A stretch of DNA of 64,000 bases from Chitinimonas sp036961565 (GTDB lineage: Bacteria > Pseudomonadota > Gammaproteobacteria > Burkholderiales > Chitinimonadaceae), in NCBI RefSeq assembly GCF_036961565.1, contig NZ_JBAMDD010000005.1:124001-188000 (forward strand), written 5' to 3'. Shown here piece by piece: positions 26,306 to 34,535 of this stretch (within the stretch, counting starts at the first letter, position 1; each line of letters begins with the position of its first letter). The translations under genes were made by a program, and so were the position numbers. A model generated the notes under the pieces. That model searched no databases. It saw only the letters and a list, made by a program, of their open reading frames with translations, and was not told where the DNA came from.

Positions 26306-26494
26306 ATGAAGAACCAAACCCAAGACCTGATCGTCCGCCTGACTACCGCTGCCTCCGTTGCCATGCTCATGCTGGTCACCCTGCAAGGCGTAGGCAACCT
26401 GTCGCAGCAACGTATCGAACGCAGCCTGGCCCAGGACGCAGCGCATGTCGCTACCGTGCAACTGGCCCGTGCCGCCAACCAGCAGCAGGCCTGA
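26306..26494 (+). CDS. Small membrane-like protein, array copy 1
   Basis: 62 residues starting MKNQTQDLIVRL at an ATG with AGGAG 8 nt upstream. A hydrophobic segment (about 12-30, LTTAASVAMLMLVTLQG) is followed by an amphipathic, Gln/Ala-rich tail with RIERSLAQDAAHVATVQLA and a final NQQQA. Asp7 and Arg11 just before the hydrophobic part make a cleaved signal peptide less likely than a single membrane helix. Two paralogues follow at 27090 and 28104. Conservation of frame, start and ribosome site in all three argues that it is translated. I do not recognise the family. Confidence 0.65.
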   Translation: MKNQTQDLIVRLTTAASVAMLMLVTLQGVGNLSQQRIERSLAQDAAHVATVQLARAANQQQA

Positions 26495-27089
26495 TCATGT
26501 GCAACCAGGCAGGAGCCGGCGGGTACACCCACCTCGCCCTCCTGCCACCCGCTAGCCACGCCGCCCTGGCACGCTAGCCCGCCATAGCAGCAACATCGCC
26601 GTCAAGGCTGCGCAAGGCAGCCAGATACCGACGCAAGCTCCCTCCCGCATTCCGCCCAAAAGCATAGCCTGCAGGCAAACCGTGATCAGGCCATGGCCTG
26701 CCCCGCGACCATACACACTGGACGGCCACGCCATGCTGCCCGACGGTCGCACTGACAACGCATCGCATGATCAAGGCAGACTCAACTCACCATCCTGCAA
26801 GCGCCCCCCCCTGCATAGCCGCCTTGCGCCGGCCAGCGCAAACACAGCGACAGCAGACCCAGGGCAGACCGCGCAAACCATGCGCCAGCGGCATCTCCCC
26901 ACCTAGGGTGATCGGATATACAACGCCCCCACCATCCAGCCCCGTCTAGCCCATGCCGTGTCATTTATCCGGCCAGCTTGTAGTTCGTCCCCAGATTTCT
27001 GCATATCGTCGCCTTTCGCGTTTCTTGCGCCCTGGCTTTTGCCAAGATACGCCTATCGAAACACAACGCCACTCACCAGGAGCCACACC
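26495..27089. other. Gap between small ORFs 1 and 2: duplicated tail, unique spacer, leader 2
   Basis: 26495-26626 duplicates 27279-27410 at a constant offset of 784 bp and includes a fragment of the ydjM-like gene. 26627-26958 is unique GC-rich sequence in which I see no gene. 26959-27089 is the conserved leader of small ORF 2. Confidence 0.7.
26552..26626 (-). pseudogene. 3' fragment of the ydjM-like gene
   Basis: The last 24 codons plus stop encode IWLPCAALTAMLLLWRASVP and the GRRG end, identical in protein to the end of the intact gene at 27336-27869 on the same strand. Homology stops at 26626, so only the tail was copied with the 455-bp block that carries small ORF 1. Confidence 0.8.
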
Positions 27090-27278
27090 ATGAAGACCCA
27101 GACCCAAGACCTGATCGTTCGCCTGACTACCGCGGCTTCCGTTGCCATGCTCATGCTGGTCACCCTGCAAGGCATAGGCAATGTGTCGCAGCACCGCATC
27201 GAACGTAGCCTGGCCCAGGACGCAGCGCACGCCGCTACCGTGCAACTGGCCCACGCCGCCAACCAGCAGCAGGCCTGA
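27090..27278 (+). CDS. Small membrane-like protein, array copy 2
   Basis: 62 residues, MKTQTQDLIVRLTTAASVAM at the start, differing from copy 1 at only a handful of positions (for example VGNLSQQ to IGNVSQH). Leader, AGGAG site and downstream sequence are also duplicated at a fixed 784-bp offset with no net indel. The block is therefore a recent segmental duplication. The stop is followed by a hairpin-prone GGCAGGAG...CTCCTGCC segment shared with copy 1. Function unknown. Confidence 0.65.
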   Translation: MKTQTQDLIVRLTTAASVAMLMLVTLQGIGNVSQHRIERSLAQDAAHAATVQLAHAANQQQA

Positions 27279-27335
27279 TCATGTGCAGCCAGGCAGGAGC
27301 CGGCGGGTACACACACACCGCCCTCCTGCCACCCG

Positions 27336-27869
27336 CTAGCCACGCCGCCCTGGCACGCTAGCCCGCCATAGCAGCAACATCGCCGTCAAGGCTGCGCAAG
27401 GCAGCCAGATCCAGACGAATTCCGACTGCACTACCTCCCAGCCCCGCGCCGACCAGAAGCGCGACCAGCCTATGGGCGATACCTCGATCGGACGCCAGCC
27501 GGCAAACCAACGCGTATCTGACCAGGGCCACAGCAAGGCCACGCCTTTGCCGCCGTCAGTCAGGCTATCCAGCAAGCCGTGTGAGGCCATGGCGAAGAAC
27601 AGAAACCACCACGCCCACGCATTGCGCCAGCGCGCCACCACCCCACAGGCCAACCCAGCCACGACTGCCGCCGTCAGCAATGCATGGCTGGCGCCACGAT
27701 GACCCAGGTTGTCGCTGTAGGGGATGCCCAACTTGAAGGCAATCACATCGGCATCGGGCAGGACAGCGGCCAGCATGCCCGCCAGCAGCAGTGCAGGCGG
27801 TACCCGGCTACGCCCCAAACCCAGGCCAACGGCCAGTGGCAATAGGGCGTGGCTGAAGATGGTAGGCAT
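27336..27869 (-). CDS. YdjM-like inner-membrane metal-dependent hydrolase family protein
   Basis: 177 residues from MPTIFSHALLPLAVGLGLGR at ATG 27869, which has GGGAG 9 nt upstream. Several membrane helices carry the family His/Asp motifs: FSHAL near the start, LPDADVIAF (about 36-44), HRGASHALLTA (about 55-65) and MASHGLLDSLTDGGKG (about 92-107). The fold resembles the DUF457/YdjM group, annotated as LexA-regulated in E. coli. I found no good LexA box here. Its last 75 bp lie inside the duplicated block, and a copy of that tail lies at 26552-26626. Confidence 0.82.
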   Translation of the reverse strand: MPTIFSHALLPLAVGLGLGRSRVPPALLLAGMLAAVLPDADVIAFKLGIPYSDNLGHRGASHALLTAAVVAGLACGVVARWRNAWAWWFLFFAMASHGLLDSLTDGGKGVALLWPWSDTRWFAGWRPIEVSPIGWSRFWSARGWEVVQSEFVWIWLPCAALTAMLLLWRASVPGRRG

Positions 27870-28103
27870 GGTTTTCAATCTCCCATATGTCTGCAGCGCT
27901 ATCTGCCGATAGCCTGCTACAGGGATGCAATCCCTTGTTTTCAATCACGTCAGGGCAAAAGCGCAGACACTACCCTGCCATTTGTCAGGCCTGCCCGTAG
28001 TTCATCCCGCCGTTCCTGCACACCGTCGCCTTTCGGATTTCCTTTGCCTTGGCTTTTGCCAAGATACGTCCATCGAAACGCAACGCCATCCAGGAGCCAC
28101 ACC

Positions 28104-28274
28104 ATGAAGAGCCAGACCCAAGACCTGATCGTCCGCCTCAGCGCCGCCGCCGCAGTTGCCGTGGCCATGATGCTGACCCTGCAAGGTTTCAGCGCCGTCT
28201 CCCAGCATCACTTCGAACGCAGCCTGGCCCAGCACGATCAGCCCGCAGCGGCCCAAGCAAAGGCCCAGGCATGA
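28104..28274 (+). CDS. Small membrane-like protein, array copy 3 (diverged)
   Basis: 56 residues, MKSQTQDLIVRLSAAAAVAV at the start, then MMLTLQG and SQHHFERSLAQ; the tail is shorter and ends AAAQAKAQA. Ribosome site CAGGAG 8 nt upstream. The leader 27976-28103 is clearly homologous to those of copies 1 and 2 but more diverged. The N-terminal 30 residues and ERSLAQ are the conserved core; the C-terminus is free to vary. This is the oldest-looking member of the array. Confidence 0.65.
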   Translation: MKSQTQDLIVRLSAAAAVAVAMMLTLQGFSAVSQHHFERSLAQHDQPAAAQAKAQA

Positions 28275-28347
28275 ACCCGCAGAAGGGATGGCGCTAGTAC
28301 CATCCCTTCGCCATGTCGCGGCTCAGCGCTTCAATGCCTGCCCGGTA

Positions 28348-28779
28348 TCAACACGGCGGCCGTCTCGCATCGGCCAGGCCAGTAGGCTCGTCACCCCAGC
28401 TTTTTGCCATCTGCCGACATTGCTGCTGTTGCATACGTTGCTCCTCCACCTTGCCCGCCACCACGGCATAGCCTATGGCCAGGGGGAAGTTGGCCAGCAA
28501 CAGGCCCAGGGCCACACCCATCCCCGGCAGGGTGCGCCCGGTTTGCAGGTAGAGCGCGTACACCAGGCCCAGGCCCGCGCCAAACAGGGCAATGCCCAGC
28601 ACCACATTCAGCCCGCCCAACAAAGGCAGCAGATTGCTGCCCGTCGCCACCCAGCCCAGCAGTATCAGGCTGCCAGCCAGCATGGGCAGCAAACCACACC
28701 ATTGCGCCGCCTTGACCAAGCGCCGCCGGCTTTGCTCCTGTCGCCGCGTATCCACATAGCTCATGCTGATCGCACTCAT
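28348..28779 (-). CDS. Hypothetical inner-membrane protein of the cre operon
   Basis: 143 residues with three or four hydrophobic segments (about 28-48, 50-77, 84-107) between a basic N-terminus (TRRQEQSRRRLVKA) and a Gln-rich cytoplasmic tail (KVEEQRMQQQQCRQMAKSW). No family is recognised. Its ATG overlaps the creD stop codon (ATGA), so it is co-translated with creD and probably belongs to the CreBC-controlled unit. Confidence 0.7.
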   Translation of the reverse strand: MSAISMSYVDTRRQEQSRRRLVKAAQWCGLLPMLAGSLILLGWVATGSNLLPLLGGLNVVLGIALFGAGLGLVYALYLQTGRTLPGMGVALGLLLANFPLAIGYAVVAGKVEEQRMQQQQCRQMAKSWGDEPTGLADARRPPC

Positions 28780-30134
28780 GCTTCGCTCCCTTGCGCTACC
28801 TTCACGTAATCGGCCGAGCTATCCGAGCCAAGCTCATACCAGTCCAGCTTGCGGGTCAACACCATAACCACCGTCAGCAGGCCAAAGATCAGCAGCGAAC
28901 CCAGCAGCAGGGCAAAGTCCTCGGAGCGCAGCAGCAGGTAGAGCATGCCGTACAAGCCGCTCAGCAGCGCCGCAAACCCCAGGCCACGCCAGCGGCTGCC
29001 CAGCGCATGGCTGGCATAGAAACCGTTCTGCAACACACAGGCTGCCGCCGCCAGGACATAGGCCGGGGCAAACTGCAGCTGCTCGGCAAACGACAGCAGC
29101 AAGAGGAAGAACACCGCCAGAGACAGCCCCACCAGGCCGTATTGCACCGGATGTATGCTCACCCGCTTGAGTACCTCGGTCAGGAAAAAGGTCGAGAAGG
29201 TCAGGAACACGAACAGGAAGCCATACTTGCCGGCCCGGTCGGATTGTAGGTAGACATCCACCGGGTCGATCAGGCGCACACCCAGACTGCTGCTGTTCAT
29301 GGCCTCGCACTCGGCGCTGATGGCGCACTGGTCAAAGCGCTCGTTCAGGTTGCTGGCAAACCAGCTGGTACGCCAGCGGGCGGTAAACCCCTCGTCACCG
29401 GTCTTGCGCATTTCAGGCAGAAAGCGGCCGACAAAGCTCGGGTGCCGCCATTCCGACTGCAGCGACACCTCGGTATCCCGCCCCAGCGGCAGCACATGCA
29501 GGCCATCCATCCCACCCAGGCTCAGGCGGAAGCTGAAGGGCACACTGGTGGCCACCCCGGTGTGGCGCGGCAGGCTGGCATGAACGCCGCCCCCCAGGGC
29601 CTTGAGCCGGGTACCCGGTGCAAACTGGGTGGTGCCGCCCGCCCACTGCGCAATCGGGCTGGCCTTGATGCCACGCACGTCTTCTATGCCGACGCTGAGA
29701 TAGGGCTGGCCCCACTCTATCGGGCCTTCGCCGTCGCGCTGCACCAGATCCGGCAGCTTGAACAGGCCGGTCACCGTCAGGTCGGCCATATAGCGGCGGG
29801 TCTGGTAGATACCCAGTTGCAGCGGCTCGGTACCCAGCTTGCCGGCTACCGCCAGCTTGTCTGGCAACACCCGTATCTCACGCTCGTGCCACACTGTGCG
29901 GACGGTGCCCGCTGTGGCGTTCACGGTCTCGGTCACCTGCTGCCGGTAGGGTAGCACCCACACCGGCCCACTCAATGTCTGGCTGCCTGCCGTACCATCA
30001 GCAATCGACCGCAGCGCATCGGCACGGTAGGCCTGCCGCTCGGCCACCAGGCCACGCACCATGCTCAGCGGGATCAACAGCAGCAAGGCCAGCACCGCCA
30101 CCGCCAGCAATTTCCACATCATGGATCTGGACAT
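28776..30134 (-). CDS. creD: Cell envelope integrity inner-membrane protein CreD
   Basis: 452 residues from ATG 30134 (MSRSMMWKLLAVAVLALLLL), which has GGGGAG 9 nt upstream. A long periplasmic domain (about 35-300) between one N-terminal membrane helix and a C-terminal bundle of about five or six helices is typical. CreD-specific stretches are DLTVTGLFKLPD, SVPFSFRLSLGGMDGLHVLP, GVRLIDPVDVYLQSDRAGKY and FTFFLTEVLKR-like sequence. The protein is linked to envelope stress and beta-lactam response in other bacteria. It lies 200 bp downstream of creC, with a CreB-like direct repeat in that gap. Confidence 0.93.
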   Translation of the reverse strand: MSRSMMWKLLAVAVLALLLLIPLSMVRGLVAERQAYRADALRSIADGTAGSQTLSGPVWVLPYRQQVTETVNATAGTVRTVWHEREIRVLPDKLAVAGKLGTEPLQLGIYQTRRYMADLTVTGLFKLPDLVQRDGEGPIEWGQPYLSVGIEDVRGIKASPIAQWAGGTTQFAPGTRLKALGGGVHASLPRHTGVATSVPFSFRLSLGGMDGLHVLPLGRDTEVSLQSEWRHPSFVGRFLPEMRKTGDEGFTARWRTSWFASNLNERFDQCAISAECEAMNSSSLGVRLIDPVDVYLQSDRAGKYGFLFVFLTFSTFFLTEVLKRVSIHPVQYGLVGLSLAVFFLLLLSFAEQLQFAPAYVLAAAACVLQNGFYASHALGSRWRGLGFAALLSGLYGMLYLLLRSEDFALLLGSLLIFGLLTVVMVLTRKLDWYELGSDSSADYVKVAQGSEA

Positions 30135-30202
30135 CTTGTAACTCCCCTTTGAATAACGGGAGCCAGTGTGACCAGCCCATGTGCGCTGACGATGCGCTGT
30201 TT

Positions 30203-30217
30203 GTGAAGTTATATGAA
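30203..30217 (-). promoter_or_regulatory. CreB-like direct repeat upstream of creD
   Basis: On the minus strand TTCAT-N5-TTCAC, inside CTTCA-N5-CTTCA, 69-83 bp before the creD start. The E. coli cre tag is TTCAC-N6-TTCAC; here the period is 10 bp and one half-site has T in place of C. Context between creC and creD supports the call despite the altered spacing. Confidence 0.45.
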
Positions 30218-30333
30218 GTCGCGTCGGCCACGTGGCACAGCGCAGCGGGACGGATGGGTAGCGCGATATCAGCGGAGGGGTGCCGCCCGGGCAGCGCCTA
30301 CCGGTGCCACATCGCTTGCGCCCATCAAGCCAC

Positions 30334-31758
30334 TCACCCAGGCAGCAGCAAGGTCGCCACCGCACCGCCCTGCGGGTGATTGACCAAGCTGACGCTACCG
30401 CCATGCAACGCCGCCACCTCATGCACCAAGGGCAGGCCCAGCCCGGTGGACTTGGGCGCGCCATCGGGGCGCGGCAGCGAGTAGAAGCGCTCGAACACCC
30501 TGGCCTGGGCATAGTCGGGGATGCCCGAGCCCTGGTCGCGCACACTCAGCGCCAGTTGCCCGCCCTGGCGGCTGGCCGCCAGGGTAATCTGGCTACCGGC
30601 AGGCGCAAACGCCATGGCATTGTCCAGCAGGTTGGAGAGGGCCTGCCCCAGCAGGAAGCGTTCGCCCTGTACCTGCAGCCCTGCCGGCACCTGCCGTACG
30701 ATGGTCTGTTGCCGCCCCGCCAGGGCAATCGCCTTGCTGGCGCAGACTTCCTCGCATAGATCAGCCACCTCGACCGGCTCGACTGCATCCAGCGTTTGCC
30801 GGCTCTCCAGCCTGGCCAGGGCCAGCAGGCGGTCGATGATCTCGGTCATGCGCTCAGTCTGCTGGCGGATATTGCCGAGAAAACGTGCCTGATCGGCAGC
30901 CGGCATGCTGGGCTCGATCAGCTCGGCCGCCCCCCGTATGCCGGCCAGCGGGCTCTTCAATTCATGGGTCAGGCTGTGCACATAGTGTTCTACATATTGC
31001 TTGCCCTCCAACCTGGCGCGCATCCCCTCCAGCGCCCGCCCCAACACCCTCACCTCACGTCCCGACAGCTCGGGCAGGCTGACCCGCTCACCGCGCGCCA
31101 CAGCATGGGCATAGTCCTCCAACCGGGTCAGCGAGCGGGTAATCCACCACGACAGCAGCAGCCCCAGCAGCAAACCCGCCGCCAGCACGAACACGCCCGC
31201 CTTGGTCAGCCCTGCCAGCGCCTGGTCAAAGAAAGGTTGCACGCTGCCAGACTGCTTGGCCACCGTCACCACGCCTATCCGCTGGCCCTGGTGCATGACA
31301 GGGGCCGCCACATACATCACCGAGGTGGCCGGGTCATCCGGGTCACCCCGGCTGGTACGGGCGCCATAGCGGCCGCGCAGGGTCAGGTAGACATCATTCC
31401 AGCGCGAGTAATCCTGCCCCACGGCCAACTGGTCGGAGTCATACAGCACCACGCCCTGGGCATCGGTCAGATAGATGCGGTGATTGGGCCGGTCCTTGCG
31501 CACCCCCCAGATCTCGGCATTGAGCCGCCGTTCGCTGAAGCTGGCCACATTGCGGGCGAATGTACCCTGACCGGCCGTACCGGCCACCAGGTCAGCTCGG
31601 GCAAACTCGGCCAGCAGGTTGGCCGTGTCCACCAGGGTGTCTTCCATGGATTGGCGCAGAGCCGGCTGCAGCCGCTCGCGCGCGGTATCGAGCAGGAACC
31701 AGGCGACCAGCCCTATCATGACGAAGTAACCAAGAAAGATGCGTATGCCTATGCGCAT
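30334..31758 (-). CDS. creC: Two-component sensor histidine kinase CreC
   Basis: 474 residues. Membrane helices at about 7-25 and 186-205 flank a periplasmic sensor domain (dCache-like, about 28-180). A HAMP linker, the H-box HSLTHELKSPLAGIRGAAEL with His265, the N-box LSNLLDNAMAF and the G-boxes DQGSGIPDYA and GLGLPLVHEVAALHGG follow. CreC phosphorylates CreB in response to envelope or metabolic cues. It lies 4 bp after creB, in the canonical order creB-creC-creD. Confidence 0.94.
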   Translation of the reverse strand: MRIGIRIFLGYFVMIGLVAWFLLDTARERLQPALRQSMEDTLVDTANLLAEFARADLVAGTAGQGTFARNVASFSERRLNAEIWGVRKDRPNHRIYLTDAQGVVLYDSDQLAVGQDYSRWNDVYLTLRGRYGARTSRGDPDDPATSVMYVAAPVMHQGQRIGVVTVAKQSGSVQPFFDQALAGLTKAGVFVLAAGLLLGLLLSWWITRSLTRLEDYAHAVARGERVSLPELSGREVRVLGRALEGMRARLEGKQYVEHYVHSLTHELKSPLAGIRGAAELIEPSMPAADQARFLGNIRQQTERMTEIIDRLLALARLESRQTLDAVEPVEVADLCEEVCASKAIALAGRQQTIVRQVPAGLQVQGERFLLGQALSNLLDNAMAFAPAGSQITLAASRQGGQLALSVRDQGSGIPDYAQARVFERFYSLPRPDGAPKSTGLGLPLVHEVAALHGGSVSLVNHPQGGAVATLLLPG

Positions 31759-31762
31759 GGCG

Positions 31763-32440
31763 CTATACCGTCCAGCTCAGGCTATAGCCCAGGCCACGGT
31801 GGGTACGGATGGGATCGCAGGCAGGGTCGGCCTCGCGCAGCTTGGCGCGCAGGCTCTTGATATGGGCGTCGACGGTGCGCTCGAAACTGGCGGCCGGGTC
31901 TTGCCAGACAGCATCCATCAGCTGGCTGCGGCTGAACACCCGCTCGGGCTGGGCCATCAGCTGGGCCAGCAGGCGGTATTCATAGCGTGTCAGTTCCAGT
32001 GGCTGGCCATGCAGGCAGATACGGGCGCGGCCCACATCATGCTGCAGGCCACCGCCGGCGGGTGCCACCACCGTCGGCGCACCACGCCGCAAAATAGCCT
32101 TGATGCGGGCAACCAGCTCACGCGGGCTAAAGGGCTTGACCACATAGTCATCGGCACCCAGCTCCAACCCCACCACCCGGTCTATCTCATCGCCACGGGC
32201 GGTCAGAAAAATCACCGGTGTGGCATGGCGCTGGCGTAGCTCGCGGCAGAGATCAAAACCACTGCCATCCGGCAGGCCCACGTCCAGCACCACCAGTGCC
32301 GCACCATCGGCATCCAGCGCCGCCAGCCCATCACGGCCCAGGCCGTGCCAGCTCACCTGAAAGCCCTCACGCTGCAAGGCATAAACAATGGTGTCGGCAA
32401 TGGCCGCTTCATCTTCTATCAGCAGGATACGTTTGCTCAT
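31763..32440 (-). CDS. creB: Two-component response regulator CreB
   Basis: 225-residue OmpR-type regulator. The receiver domain (1-120) has the acidic pair EDE, the phospho-acceptor Asp in VVLDVGLPDGSGFDLC (about 53) and the conserved Lys in DDYVVKPFSPREL. The C-terminal winged helix (about 135-222) includes LTRYEYRLLAQLMAQPERVFS, then FERTVDAHIKSLRAKL and GLGYSL. It should bind the TTCAC-like repeat before creD. The start MSKRILLIEDEAAIADT is the natural one. Confidence 0.95.
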   Translation of the reverse strand: MSKRILLIEDEAAIADTIVYALQREGFQVSWHGLGRDGLAALDADGAALVVLDVGLPDGSGFDLCRELRQRHATPVIFLTARGDEIDRVVGLELGADDYVVKPFSPRELVARIKAILRRGAPTVVAPAGGGLQHDVGRARICLHGQPLELTRYEYRLLAQLMAQPERVFSRSQLMDAVWQDPAASFERTVDAHIKSLRAKLREADPACDPIRTHRGLGYSLSWTV

Positions 32441-32607
32441 GGTGCCGATTGTAGCGGCTACCTGGCGACCCAGTGCGGTTCAGCCCCGCTCCAAGAGGAT
32501 AATAAGGATGGCTTTACGCAGCCTAGCTTACGTTGACGCAGCGTAGTATGGCCAAATCCATAGTTACCACGGCCTGATTCAATTCACCAAACGCACTCAT
32601 AACCTGT

Positions 32608-33078
32608 ATGTACGAAACCATCGACCTGTGGAACGTTGAGGGCAATGCCCATTTGACACTGCGTGTGGCCGGCTATCAGTTTCCGGACTCCCCCGAGGAG
32701 GACTGGCTGCTGATCGATCTTGCCGTCTATCATGCTGGCCAATGTTTCGAGCATATCGATCCTGCAATGGAAGTGAATGAACTGCTTGATCTGCGCAACT
32801 GGTTCCATGATCTGCTGCATCGGCGATTGCCAAAATACGCAACCGTCTATTTCACCGAGCCGTGCTTAACTTTCTGCTTTCTGCGATCGAGCCCAGAACA
32901 TGTTCGTGTCGGGATAGAACTCGATGCCGAACTGAAGCCCCCGTTTCCCTTGCATCAGTTTGGATTTGAATCACCCACTTGGCGTATCGTTTTCGATCTC
33001 AGTAACGAGCAACTCCGTACTGTCGTTGCAGTACTAGACCAGTCCTTATCGCAGTACCCTGCGCGCGGCGTGGGATAA
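32608..33078 (+). CDS. WapI family immunity-like protein (orphan)
   Basis: 156 residues. The pattern LTLRVAGYQFPDSPEEDWLL at the start, then a pair of ELLDLRNWFHDLL and TEPCLTFCFLR segments, and a closing IVFDLSNEQLRTVVAVLDQ, resembles WapI-type immunity proteins that protect against contact-dependent or secreted toxins. No toxin gene adjoins. Codon choice and GC are visibly lower than in neighbouring genes, which suggests recent acquisition. No strong ribosome site is seen. The family call is moderate, and function by association is unproven. Confidence 0.6.
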   Translation: MYETIDLWNVEGNAHLTLRVAGYQFPDSPEEDWLLIDLAVYHAGQCFEHIDPAMEVNELLDLRNWFHDLLHRRLPKYATVYFTEPCLTFCFLRSSPEHVRVGIELDAELKPPFPLHQFGFESPTWRIVFDLSNEQLRTVVAVLDQSLSQYPARGVG

Positions 33079-33122
33079 CTTTCAGGTAGTTCCGTCCTGG
33101 GCGAACTTGTGCGCCCCACCCT

Positions 33123-33995
33123 TCAAAAATCCAGCTTGGCCGACACATAGGGGCCGCGCTGGCCGGGTTTATCGGCGATATTGCCCAGCTCGGTATGGGC
33201 GGCGACCAGGCTAAAACGGCGGTTGGGCACCCAGGCGACGAAGGCATCGGCGAAACGTGACTCACGGAATACGGACAGATTGTCATTCTTCTGCCGGTAT
33301 TCCAGCCCCACGATCAGGGCATCGGTCAGGAATACAGCGGCGCTGCCTTCCAGCCGCAGTCGCCGCTGATTGGATTTATCCCCGCCAAAACCCAGGATGC
33401 CCAGCTGGTTGGCGCGGGTATAGCGCAGGGTGGTATTGAGCAGGGTGGTGCGCCCTCCCAAGCCGGCCAGCCAGAGCTTGGTGGCCGCCATATAGGGTTC
33501 GATATCACGGCCGCTGCGGGCGCCCAACGATCTGGGCACGAGGGCGAAATCACGGTTGCGCTTGGCCATCAGCCCCACGGCCAGCTGCGGCCAGGGACGG
33601 TCCTGGTCGGCCAGCGCATCACCATAGATCCGCCATTTCAGGCCCACGATATCCTGGCTGATGCGCTCACCCGGTACCGTGCTGCCCAGGTCGAAGCGCT
33701 GGCGGGCAAACGACAGTTCCAGCCTGTCGTGGATACCCACGGCCGCGCCGGCGGACTCCAGCCAGAAGCCCTGCGACTGCACACGGGTGTAGAAGGCATT
33801 GCCCGCCATCTCGTCGCGACTGCCGTAGCCAGTGATCAAGGCCCAGGGCACCAGGCCACCACCACCCGCCCCCTCTATCTGGCTCGCCCCGCCCGTTGCC
33901 GGCAGGCGCGACCCGCTGGCCTGTGCACCGCCCAGGCAGGCTGCTGCCAGCCACAGCGCAGTCATGGCTGCTATCCGTCGAATCCGTCGCGTCAT
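33123..33995 (-). CDS. DUF3034 family outer-membrane-like protein
   Basis: 290 residues from MTRRIRRIAAMTALWLAAAC at ATG 33995 (the open frame runs further to 34073 without a better start). A signal peptide is followed by SQIEGAGGGGLVPWALITGY, alternating beta-strand-like segments with aromatic ends and a terminal KLDF, as expected for a small beta-barrel or exported beta protein. DUF3034 proteins occur next to truncated haemoglobin and methylamine-utilisation-like genes in betaproteobacteria; here they are divergent. Function unknown. Confidence 0.82.
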   Translation of the reverse strand: MTRRIRRIAAMTALWLAAACLGGAQASGSRLPATGGASQIEGAGGGGLVPWALITGYGSRDEMAGNAFYTRVQSQGFWLESAGAAVGIHDRLELSFARQRFDLGSTVPGERISQDIVGLKWRIYGDALADQDRPWPQLAVGLMAKRNRDFALVPRSLGARSGRDIEPYMAATKLWLAGLGGRTTLLNTTLRYTRANQLGILGFGGDKSNQRRLRLEGSAAVFLTDALIVGLEYRQKNDNLSVFRESRFADAFVAWVPNRRFSLVAAHTELGNIADKPGQRGPYVSAKLDF

Positions 33996-34115
33996 CCAGG
34001 CTCTCCATTCCACGCAAGGGGCATGACCCGCCGCCAGGCCCGTGCTCACCAGCGGCAAGTCGCGGCCCAACACTTCGGTCTATACTTTGTAGGCCATCCC
34101 GCCATGGAGTGCTGC

Positions 34116-34535
34116 ATGCGCCTGATCCCTGCCCTGCCTAGCCTCATCGCCGCCCTTGCCCTGCCGGTTTCGGCCGACACCCTGTATGACAGGCTGGGCG
34201 GCGAAGCCGGTGTCGCCGCCATCGCGGCCGACACCCTGGACAAGACCGCCAGCGATCCCCAAACCCGGCGCAGCTTCGCCAAGGTCAACATGAAGCGGCT
34301 CAAGACCCTGGTGGCAGAGCAGCTGTGCCAAGTCAGCGGCGGCCCCTGCCGATACTCGGGTGAGTCGATGAAGCAATCGCATGCTGGCCTGCACATCACC
34401 GAGGCGGAGTTCTACGGCATGGTAGGTCACCTGCGGGCAGTACTGGACGCCCGCCAGGTAGCGCAAGCCGACAAGAACGCCTTGCTGGCGCTGTTGGCAC
34501 CCATGAAGCGGGACGTGGTGGAGGCAAAACAATGA
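34116..34535 (+). CDS. Exported group 1 truncated haemoglobin
   Basis: 139 residues from ATG 34116, which has GGAG 6 nt upstream. A signal peptide (MRLIPALPSLIAALALPVSA) precedes the globin domain, which starts DTLYDRLGGEAGVAAI. Family signs are FAKVNMKRLKTLVAEQLCQV, GGPCRYSGESMKQSHAGLHI with the proximal His, and TEAEFYGMVGHLRAVLD. Group 1 globins bind O2 or NO. Periplasmic export is unusual for cytosolic NO-detoxifying types and suggests sensing or electron transfer. It overlaps the cupredoxin gene by 4 nt (ATGA). Confidence 0.88.
   Translation: MRLIPALPSLIAALALPVSADTLYDRLGGEAGVAAIAADTLDKTASDPQTRRSFAKVNMKRLKTLVAEQLCQVSGGPCRYSGESMKQSHAGLHITEAEFYGMVGHLRAVLDARQVAQADKNALLALLAPMKRDVVEAKQ

Noticed and set aside
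26627..26958. Small frames in the unique spacer between the duplicated blocks
   Set aside because: None has a ribosome site, a recognisable domain or a counterpart in the other copies.
27870..27935. Possible LexA box before the ydjM-like gene
   Set aside because: The E. coli homologue is LexA-regulated, but no CTG-N10-CAG with CTGT/ACAG ends is present; the nearest CTG and CAG pairs have wrong spacing.
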